11,429 bases of DNA from an uncultured Bacteroidales bacterium (GTDB taxonomy: Bacteria > Bacteroidota > Bacteroidia > Bacteroidales > UBA932). Location: contig CAMJHJ010000063.1 of the NCBI GenBank assembly GCA_946405485.1, positions 1 through 11,429 of the forward strand, in the 5' to 3' direction. Shown here in pieces: positions 1-5,100 of the stretch. The first letter of the stretch is position 1, and each line of letters starts with the position of its first letter. A program made the position numbers and the translations under genes. The notes beneath the pieces were generated by a model, which saw only the letters and a list, made by a program, of their open reading frames with translations, was not told the origin of the DNA and did no database searches.

Positions 1-23
1 TCATGACTAACCAACATTTTATA

Positions 24-55
24 CAAAGCTACGATTATTTGCGTTAAGAAACAAT
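24..55 (-). promoter_or_regulatory. Possible leftward Bacteroidetes-type promoter
   Basis: Read on the minus strand, TAGCTTTG (31-24) fits the TAnnTTTG -7 consensus. A TTG (54-52) lies 20 nt upstream as a -33 element. Transcription would start near 17-20 and leave the window to the left. ATG codons on that strand begin at 17 and 4, so a divergent gene could start here, but too little is visible to call one. The site lies in the outer palindrome arm, so part of its likeness to the rightward promoter could come from that symmetry. Confidence 0.4.
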
Positions 56-143
56 TGCCGGATTCGGAGGCAGACAATTCCGGACTGCATTCCCCCGAAG
101 GGGTTAAACCTTCCGCAGTCCGGAATTGTCTGCCTCCGAATCA

Positions 144-175
144 TTTGCCGATGTCATTTAATAATCGTACCTTTG
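144..175 (+). promoter_or_regulatory. Promoter of the queuosine-precursor operon
   Basis: TTTG (144-147), a 20-nt spacer and TACCTTTG (168-175) match the Bacteroidetes housekeeping consensus exactly (TTTG at -33, TAnnTTTG at -7). The start of transcription should be a few bases after 175, near 180. This gives a leader of roughly 95 nt before the transporter start at 276, long enough for two hairpins and the riboswitch. Confidence 0.7.
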
Positions 176-185
176 CCGCCGAAAT

Positions 186-239
186 CGGGACGGAACCGTC
201 CCGTGGGGACAGGAGCCCGCCTGACAAGCGCTCCACCCC
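186..239 (+). other. Two leader hairpins ahead of the aptamer
   Basis: The first hairpin is an 8-nt perfect inverted repeat, 186-193 with 196-203, separated by AA. The second pairs 205-208 (GGGG) with 236-239 (CCCC) and 212-216 (GGAGC) with 230-234, with a small internal loop. C239 is also the first base of the riboswitch P1 stem, so the second hairpin either stacks on the aptamer or competes with it for that base. No T tract follows either hairpin. Confidence 0.5.
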
Positions 240-269
240 GTGTTCTTGAAACCACGTAAAAAACAAGAG
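239..269 (+). promoter_or_regulatory. preQ1 riboswitch, class I (translational type)
   Basis: The RNA folds like a class I preQ1 aptamer. P1 pairs 239-242 (CGUG) with 253-256 (CACG). Loop L1 is UUCUUG (243-248), followed by AAA and C252, the position that pairs with preQ1 in known structures. After P1 comes the A-rich tail UAAAAAAC (257-264). CAAG (264-267) pairs with CUUG (245-248) to form the H-type pseudoknot. Loop lengths equal those of the Thermoanaerobacter tengcongensis aptamer as I recall it, and L1 resembles the Bacillus subtilis one. P1 has four Watson-Crick pairs instead of five. The tail continues as AAGAG (265-269), 6 nt before the ATG at 276, so ligand binding would bury the only SD-like tract and block translation. 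Downstream genes are a queuosine-precursor transporter and QueF, the expected regulon. Confidence 0.85.
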
Positions 270-275
270 TTTGAC

Positions 276-971
276 ATGTCAAAATTCAGCACCCGTTTCC
301 TGGTGATGGCCGTGACGTTGATCGTCTGCCTGATCACCTCCAATTTCTTCGTTCCCCGCGTCTGGCAGGTTGCCGGGCTGCCTTTGCAGCTTTCCGGCGC
401 CGTCCTGCTGTTCCCTGTATCCTACATCCTCAATGACTGCATTACGGAGGTGTACGGCTACAAGAAGTCGCGTTTCGTCATTTGGCTGGCTTTCGCCCTC
501 AGTGCCTTCGTCGCCGTGATGTCCCAGCTGGTCTGCTGGCTGCCCGCTCCGCTCGAAGAGGGAAGCAAACCCATCGCTGAGAGCTTTAATTCTCTTTTCT
601 CGATGGTCCCCAAGACGACGGCCGCTTCTTTGGTCGCATTCCTCTGTGGCTCCACGGTCAACGCCTGGGTGATGAGCCGGATGAAAGTCAACAGTGAGGG
701 CAAGTCTTTCGGACTTCGTGCCATCCTTTCTTCCATCGCCGGTGAGCTGGCGGATTCCGTCATCTTCTTCCCGATCGTGTTCTGGAACATCATGCCGCTG
801 CCCGCCGTGCTCAAGATCGCAGGCATGCAGGTACTCGCCAAAGTCCTCTACGAGATCATCGTCCTGCCGTTCACGACCTGGTTCGTCCGTTATGTCAAGA
901 AGGTCGAGGGCATCGATACGTATGACCGCGGCATCAATTATAATCCTTTCAAGATTTCAGACATCGAATAA
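276..971 (+). CDS. Queuosine precursor transporter, YhhQ family
   Basis: Predicted inner-membrane importer of 231 aa for queuosine precursors (preQ0/preQ1 type bases), of the YhhQ/DUF165 family. Family marks are the [20 protein letters not shown] block (46-65), with acidic residues D54 and E58, and the [19 protein letters not shown] segment (148-166), with E157 and D160. About six hydrophobic segments are visible, at roughly 8-27, 37-54, 66-90, 115-133, 150-172 and 185-205. The ATG at 276 is preferred over an in-frame GTG at 240. The GTG lies inside the riboswitch P1 stem and would add 12 polar residues before the first membrane helix. The stop is 1 nt from the queF start, so the two are almost certainly co-transcribed and share the preQ1 riboswitch. 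Family assignment is strong; the exact substrate is inferred from neighbours. Confidence 0.9.
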   Translation: MSKFSTRFLVMAVTLIVCLITSNFFVPRVWQVAGLPLQLSGAVLLFPVSYILNDCITEVYGYKKSRFVIWLAFALSAFVAVMSQLVCWLPAPLEEGSKPIAESFNSLFSMVPKTTAASLVAFLCGSTVNAWVMSRMKVNSEGKSFGLRAILSSIAGELADSVIFFPIVFWNIMPLPAVLKIAGMQVLAKVLYEIIVLPFTTWFVRYVKKVEGIDTYDRGINYNPFKISDIE

Positions 972-972
972 T

Positions 973-1431
973 ATGAGTGACAGAAGCAAGGAAGGCCTGG
1001 AGGCCCTGGGCCACAAGACCGCCTATACCGACAATTATACCCCGGAAGTGCTGGAAACCTTTGAGAACCAGCACCCGGACAATGATTATTGGGTCCGTTT
1101 CAACTGCCCCGAGTTCACCACGCTCTGCCCCATCACAGGGCAGCCGGATTTCGCCGAGATCCGCATCAGCTATATTCCCGGCGTGAAAATGGTGGAGAGT
1201 AAGAGCTTGAAACTCTATCTGCACAGTTTCCGGAATCACGGCGATTTCCACGAGGATTGCGTCAATACGATCATGAAGGACCTGCGTGATTTGATGGAGC
1301 CGAAATACATCGAGGTGACCGGTTTCTTCGTCCCCCGCGGAGGTATCTCCATCTATCCCTTTGCCAACTGGGGCCGGCCCGGTACGAAGTACGAAGCCCT
1401 GGCGGAGCAGCGTTTCGCCACGCACGAATAA
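973..1431 (+). CDS. queF: NADPH-dependent 7-cyano-7-deazaguanine reductase (preQ1 synthase)
   Basis: Reduces the nitrile of preQ0 to the aminomethyl group of preQ1 with two NADPH, a late cytosolic step of queuosine tRNA modification. At 152 aa it is the short unimodular, Bacillus-type form rather than the long E. coli type. The catalytic cysteine is C52 in [14 protein letters not shown] (47-60), with the proton-donor aspartate D59. The family signature ESKSLKLY is at 75-82, [10 protein letters not shown] at 86-95 carries the substrate-binding His/Glu, and [10 protein letters not shown] is at 121-130. All key residues are present. The ATG at 973 is 1 nt after the transporter stop. A GTG at 977 opens a different frame and is not used. 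Repression by the upstream preQ1 riboswitch would be product feedback, reaching queF through translational coupling or operon-wide effects. Confidence 0.96.
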   Translation: MSDRSKEGLEALGHKTAYTDNYTPEVLETFENQHPDNDYWVRFNCPEFTTLCPITGQPDFAEIRISYIPGVKMVESKSLKLYLHSFRNHGDFHEDCVNTIMKDLRDLMEPKYIEVTGFFVPRGGISIYPFANWGRPGTKYEALAEQRFATHE

Positions 1432-1447
1432 TCCCTATAAATGGCGA

Positions 1448-1478
1448 TTGACACCCTTTGGCTGATGCTGTAATTTTG
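1448..1478 (+). promoter_or_regulatory. Promoter of the feoAB operon
   Basis: TTG (1448-1450), 20 nt, then TAATTTTG (1471-1478) fit the Bacteroidetes -33/-7 consensus. Transcription would start near 1483-1485, about 20 nt before the ATG at 1506. There is no SD site before that ATG, as is usual in this phylum. The only gap between queF and feoAB is 74 nt, and no terminator is visible in it, so some read-through from queF is possible. Confidence 0.65.
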
Positions 1479-1495
1479 CAGCTGTAAAGCCAAAG
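1456..1495. repeat. Nested inverted repeat over the feoAB promoter
   Basis: CTTTGGCT (1456-1463) is the reverse complement of AGCCAAAG (1488-1495). Inside it, GCTG (1467-1470) pairs with CAGC (1479-1482). The repeats are centred on the -7 box at 1471-1478, the right place for a repressor operator such as an iron-responsive one. It does not resemble the classical Fur or DtxR box that I know, so the cognate regulator is unknown. Confidence 0.55.
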
Positions 1496-1505
1496 AGAGA
1501 TTGGT

Positions 1506-3866
1506 ATGACCATAGATAAGATGGACATCGGCCGGGAGGCCATTGTCTTGAGTGTCGGAGGAGTGGGTTCCACCCGGATGCATTTTCTGGGCATGGGCCT
1601 GATTCCGGGCGTCCGGCTCAAGGTTGTCGGACGTGCTCCGATGGGTGACCCTATCGAAATCCAGATCCACGGTTATGCGCTGACGCTTCGTAAGACGGAT
1701 GCGGCTGATATCGAGGTGCATCTTCTCGAGGCCGGTACGCCGGAGGACCCTGCCGATAATCCGACGGATAAAGGATATAATGCCTACCTGCATGAGCACA
1801 ATGCCCATCCGGGTCTTGGTGAGGGGGGCAAATACCATTCCCGTGACCATGAGAATCCACTCCCGAAGGGAACGGTCCTCAGTTTTGCCCTGGCCGGCCA
1901 GCAGAATTGCGGTAAGACCACGCTGTTCAATGTCCTGACGGGATCCAACCAGCATGTGGGCAATTTTCCCGGCGTCACCGTGGACCGCAAAGACGGCGTG
2001 ATCCGCGGTTATCCCGACACGACCATTACCGACCTTCCCGGTATTTATTCCCTCACACCCTATACGGCCGAGGAACTTGTCTCCCGGGAGTTCATCCTGG
2101 ATGAGAAAACGAAGGGACTGATCAACATCGTTGACGCCGGCAACATTGAGCGGAATCTTTACCTGACGCTGCAGTTGATGGAGCTGGAAGTGCCGATGGT
2201 GCTGGCACTCAATATGATGGATGAGGTCCGGGGCAACGGCGGATCCATCCGGATCAACGAGATGGAACGGATTCTGGGCATTCCGGTCGTCGGCATTTCC
2301 GCCGCCAGGGAAGAGGGCGTGGACGAGCTCGTCGAGCATGCGGTCCATGTCGCCCGTTACCAGGAAAAGCCGGCGCGCACGGACTTCTGCGCCGAAGATG
2401 ACCATGGCGGGGCGGTCCATCGCTGTCTCCATGGCGTGATGCATCTGATCGAGGATCATGCCCGGGCTGCCCGCATCCCTGTCCGTTTTGCGGCCAGCAA
2501 ACTGATCGAAGGGGATACCTGGGTGGAGACGGCTCTCCATCTGGATCAGAATGAGAAGGAAATGATCGAGCACATCATCTTGCAGATGGAGGAGGAACGC
2601 GGTCTCGACCGTGCCGCCGCCATCGCCGATATGCGCTACAATTTCATCCAGCGCCTCTGCCGTGAAACGGTAGTGAAGCCGCGGGAGAGTAAGGAATACC
2701 TCAGGAGCCGCCGGATCGATAAGGTTCTGACCGGGAAGTGGACGGCGATTCCGATCTTCCTGCTCGTCATGTCCCTCATTATCTGGCTGACGATCGATGT
2801 GCTCGGAGCCCCGTTGCAAGAATGGCTCGACCAGGGCATCAGCTGGCTCGGGGCTGTGGTCGGGGGTGCTTTGGAACGCTGGCATGTCAATGAAGTCGTG
2901 CGTTCCCTGGTCGTCGATGCCATCTTCGGCGGCGTGGGATCGGTGGTCAGTTTCGTCCCGATCATCATTATCTTGTTCTTTTTCCTTTCCATGTTGGAGG
3001 ACAGCGGATACATGGCGCGCGTGGCGTTCGTAACCGATCATGCCCTCCGGAAGATCGGCCTTTCGGGCCGGAGTATCGTGCCCCTGCTGATCGGTTTAGG
3101 CTGCTCCGTTCCGGGCGTGATGGCGACCCGTACACTGCCTTCCGCCAAGGACCGCATGAAGACGATCCTGCTTATCCCTTTCATGAGTTGTTCGGCCAAA
3201 TTGCCGATATATGCCTTTTTTACCAGTGCATTCTTCCCCGGCCATGGGGGACTGGTGCTGATTTGCCTGTATCTTCTGTCGATCGTGACCGGTATTTTCG
3301 TCGCGCTGCTGGATAAATGGCACGCCGGCAAGCATTCCGAACCGGCGCCGTTCATCATGGAACTGCCGAATTACCGTCTTCCGCAGGCGCGCAATGTCGG
3401 CCATCTGCTTTGGGATAAAACCAAAGATTTCCTCCAGCGCGCCTTCACCGTCATCTTTGTCGCCACGCTGGTGATCTGGTTCCTGCAGACGCTCGACTTC
3501 CACTTCAATATGGTGGAGAACGGGGAAGGGAGCATGCTGGCCTGGGTGGCCGGCCTGCTCGCGCCGCTCTTCGCTCCGCTGGGGCTGGGAGACTGGCGGG
3601 TCGTGACGGCCTTCATCTCCGGCTTCCTGGCCAAGGAGAGCGTCGTGTCCACGATGGAGATCCTGGATGTGCTGTCGACCCTGACGGTCGCCACGGCCAT
3701 TCCTATGTTGGTGTTCAGCCTGCTGTATACGCCTTGCGTTGCAGCAGTGGCTTCCGTTAAGCGCGAGCTGGGTGGAAAATGGGCGATTGCCATGGTCTTA
3801 TTCCAATGCCTGGTCGCCTGGATCGTCGCCTTCCTGGCTTATCGTGTGGCCTTATTGTTCTTCTGA
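1506..3866 (+). CDS. feoB: Ferrous iron transporter, FeoA-FeoB fusion
   Basis: GTP-dependent Fe(II) importer of the inner membrane, 786 aa, with FeoA fused to the N terminus of FeoB. Residues 1-75 form the SH3-like FeoA domain. Residues 76-122 are a polar linker with five histidines between 96 and 115. The G domain starts near 125: G1 GQQNCGKTT (131-139), switch region around T158, G3 DLPG (176-179), G4 NMMD (236-239), G5 SAA (265-267). The membrane channel starts near 412 and holds the gate motifs LGCSVPG (531-537) and MSCSAKLP (560-567), with conserved cysteines C533 and C562, then FLAKESVVS (707-715) and YTPCVAAVAS (741-750). All expected motifs are intact. The fused layout is common in Bacteroidetes. 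The ATG at 1506 follows a good promoter and gives a full FeoA domain. Confidence 0.96.
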   Translation: MTIDKMDIGREAIVLSVGGVGSTRMHFLGMGLIPGVRLKVVGRAPMGDPIEIQIHGYALTLRKTDAADIEVHLLEAGTPEDPADNPTDKGYNAYLHEHNAHPGLGEGGKYHSRDHENPLPKGTVLSFALAGQQNCGKTTLFNVLTGSNQHVGNFPGVTVDRKDGVIRGYPDTTITDLPGIYSLTPYTAEELVSREFILDEKTKGLINIVDAGNIERNLYLTLQLMELEVPMVLALNMMDEVRGNGGSIRINEMERILGIPVVGISAAREEGVDELVEHAVHVARYQEKPARTDFCAEDDHGGAVHRCLHGVMHLIEDHARAARIPVRFAASKLIEGDTWVETALHLDQNEKEMIEHIILQMEEERGLDRAAAIADMRYNFIQRLCRETVVKPRESKEYLRSRRIDKVLTGKWTAIPIFLLVMSLIIWLTIDVLGAPLQEWLDQGISWLGAVVGGALERWHVNEVVRSLVVDAIFGGVGSVVSFVPIIIILFFFLSMLEDSGYMARVAFVTDHALRKIGLSGRSIVPLLIGLGCSVPGVMATRTLPSAKDRMKTILLIPFMSCSAKLPIYAFFTSAFFPGHGGLVLICLYLLSIVTGIFVALLDKWHAGKHSEPAPFIMELPNYRLPQARNVGHLLWDKTKDFLQRAFTVIFVATLVIWFLQTLDFHFNMVENGEGSMLAWVAGLLAPLFAPLGLGDWRVVTAFISGFLAKESVVSTMEILDVLSTLTVATAIPMLVFSLLYTPCVAAVASVKRELGGKWAIAMVLFQCLVAWIVAFLAYRVALLFF

Positions 3867-3867
3867 T

Positions 3868-4014
3868 ATGAATCTGGCAAGCATCCTGATCCTGGCCCTG
3901 GTCCTGCTCGCGGCCGTCCTTGCCCTCCGCGCCATGCGGCGGGGCAGAAAATCCGGCTCCTGCAGCTGCGGCTGCGAAGGCTGCTCCTGCCGGGATCTCT
4001 GCGACAGGCGCTAG
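3868..4014 (+). CDS. FeoB-associated Cys-rich membrane protein
   Basis: A 48-aa protein with one N-terminal membrane helix (about 4-21), then a basic stretch (RAMRRGRK, 21-28) and a short tail with six cysteines at 32, 34, 36, 39, 41 and 45. This is the pattern of the small FeoB-associated Cys-rich proteins (Pfam 'p12'-like family) found beside feoB in many Bacteroidetes and Firmicutes. The positive-inside rule puts the cysteines in the cytoplasm, close to the FeoB pore exit and G domain. A role in receiving or sensing iron is plausible but inferred. The start is 1 nt after the feoB stop, so the two are co-transcribed. Its stop overlaps the stop of the convergent regulator gene. Confidence 0.88.
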   Translation: MNLASILILALVLLAAVLALRAMRRGRKSGSCSCGCEGCSCRDLCDRR

Positions 4015-4946
4015 GCCTTTCTCTTCCTGTATTCGGAGGGTATCATCCCCGTGTGCGTCTTGAAGAATTTGTAGAAGACGGACTGGTTGGGGAAATGCAG
4101 TTGGAAAACGATCTCTTTGATGCTGAGGTCTGAGTATCTCAGGAGGTTCTTGGCTTCCAGGATGACGAAAGAGTTGATCCAGTCCGGAGCGGAACGTCCC
4201 GATGCCTGCTTGATGAGTTTGGAGAGGTATTTCGAAGTCAGGCATAGTTTCTCCGCATAGAATCCGACCCCCCGTTGGGACGAACTGTACTCGCCGACGA
4301 GGGCGATGAAGCGGTCGAAGAGGATGCTCAGCCGGTCCGACGTGCCGCTCGTGGCGGGTGTCGCGGCCGTGAGATTGCTCCGCCATACATCCGCTGACAT
4401 GTAGGTCAGGGAAGAGATGAGCGCGCCTATGACATCCTTGCGGTTGTGAAGCGGGGATTTGATGATCTTGACTGCCAGGTTGAGGTAGTCCTCCGCGATG
4501 TCACGCTGGTGCGGATTGAGGGTAATGACGGGTGTCTGCATCAGGTGGATGGAGTCCTGGAATGACTTGTTGAAGTCGAAGCGGATGTTCTGCATGAAAT
4601 CCCGGGATACCAGGATGATGATCACGTTGTGTCCGCTGAGGTCCTCCTCTCCGGGAATGGAAATGTTCACGATGTTGCCGGGCAGGTTGATGAATACCGA
4701 GTCCGGATGCATGTCGTAGGTCTTCAGGTTGACAGTCACTTTCAGATGGCCGCTGAGACAATACATGGAGAAGAAGCCGTCGAAGCGGATCGGCTCGCTG
4801 ATTGCTTCAACGGCTGCGCGGCTTTGTTCGATCTCTTTGCCGTTGATCTGGCAGATCATGAAGTCGTCTCCCAGCGTGTTCCCCTCGAACTGGGGGAAGT
4901 GGCGCCGGATCTTGGACAGGGTGAGGACGGGCAGGGAAGTGTTCAT
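4011..4946 (-). CDS. AraC-family transcriptional regulator
   Basis: A 311-aa regulator with an N-terminal cupin-like sensor region (about 20-165) and a C-terminal AraC/XylS DNA-binding domain (about 225-309). The first helix-turn-helix is around 228-248, which includes AEKLCLTSKYLSKLIKQASG at 231-250. The second spans about 275-302, with SIKEIVFQLHF (275-285) followed by NQSVFYKFFKTHTGMIPSEY (287-306), the typical AraC signature. I chose the ATG at 4946 because a -7 box lies at 4971-4964, which makes a start further upstream (up to 5036) untranscribed from that promoter. The gene is divergent from the exporter operon, 154 nt from the tolC-like start, so it most likely controls that operon and perhaps itself. 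The inducer is unknown. Confidence 0.93.
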   Translation of the reverse strand: MNTSLPVLTLSKIRRHFPQFEGNTLGDDFMICQINGKEIEQSRAAVEAISEPIRFDGFFSMYCLSGHLKVTVNLKTYDMHPDSVFINLPGNIVNISIPGEEDLSGHNVIIILVSRDFMQNIRFDFNKSFQDSIHLMQTPVITLNPHQRDIAEDYLNLAVKIIKSPLHNRKDVIGALISSLTYMSADVWRSNLTAATPATSGTSDRLSILFDRFIALVGEYSSSQRGVGFYAEKLCLTSKYLSKLIKQASGRSAPDWINSFVILEAKNLLRYSDLSIKEIVFQLHFPNQSVFYKFFKTHTGMIPSEYRKRKA

Positions 4947-4963
4947 GGCGCTTGCGTTTTCTG

Positions 4964-4971
4964 CAAAGATA
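4964..4971 (-). promoter_or_regulatory. -7 box of the AraC-type regulator gene
   Basis: On the minus strand TATCTTTG (4971-4964) matches the TAnnTTTG consensus, giving a leader of about 12 nt before the ATG at 4946. The -33 region 20 nt upstream reads ATG rather than TTG, so the promoter may be weak or need an activator. Confidence 0.55.
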
Positions 4972-4997
4972 GTTTTTTCTTGGTATTTTATCATTAT

Positions 4998-5073
4998 GGG
5001 CGAAAATTCGTCCAAAATATGATTTATTCCTTCCAAGGTATTTCATTTTGGATAAATTCTGGCAAATTCTTTG
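4998..5073. promoter_or_regulatory. Candidate operator region between regulator and exporter
   Basis: The AT-rich stretch holds a 16-nt interrupted palindrome, GGGCGAAAATTCGTCC (4998-5013; 6 of 8 arm positions pair). It also holds a direct repeat of AAATTCT at 5054-5060 and 5064-5070, exactly 10 bp apart. AraC-type proteins often bind direct half-sites a helical turn or two apart. A one-mismatch -7 box, TCATTTTG (5043-5050), could serve the exporter operon, but no clear -33 box goes with it. These short AT-rich repeats could be chance. Confidence 0.35.
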
Positions 5074-5100
5074 ATGCGTGATTCCCCCTCGAAAACTGAA

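Larger units (their letters stand above)
24..175. repeat. Composite palindrome between two outward promoters
   Basis: Two nested pairs of inverted arms share one centre. The inner arms, 61-88 and 115-142, are 28 nt and perfectly complementary, with a 26-nt loop (89-114) that holds a small C5/G4 hairpin of its own. The outer arms, 24-39 and 160-175, match at 15 of 16 positions. The spacers 40-60 and 143-159 do not pair. Neither arm is followed by a T tract, so this is not a standard intrinsic terminator. TTGCCG occurs at 55-60, directly before the inner hairpin, and again at 145-150, 2 nt after it, which resembles a target-site duplication. It may be an inserted palindromic element, an operator or a cruciform-forming site. 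The function is unknown. Confidence 0.85.

Noticed and set aside
61..142. Intrinsic terminator reading of the 28-bp hairpin
   Set aside because: No T tract follows either arm, and both flanks carry promoter elements within a few bases.
24..175. Invertible (phase-variable) promoter
   Set aside because: The promoters are in or outside the arms, not in the loop, so flipping the 26-nt centre would not reverse either one. Flipping between the outer arms would leave a nearly identical layout.
55..249. Small rightward open frame over the palindrome
   Set aside because: It runs through both arms of the inverted repeat, the promoter and the leader hairpins, and its product has no membrane, domain or composition signal of a real protein.
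240..275. GTG at 240 as start of the transporter gene
   Set aside because: It lies within the riboswitch P1 stem, adds only polar residues before the first helix, and the ATG at 276 has the SD-like AAGAG at a good distance.
1353..3041. Long leftward open frame (562 codons) opposite feoAB
   Set aside because: Its product is rich in His, Asp, Arg and Gln with no recognisable domain, as expected opposite a GC-rich gene. The feoAB frame on the other strand has every family motif.
4946..5036. Longer N terminus of the AraC-type protein
   Set aside because: The extra codons lie upstream of the likely -7 box at 4971-4964 and cover the divergent control region.
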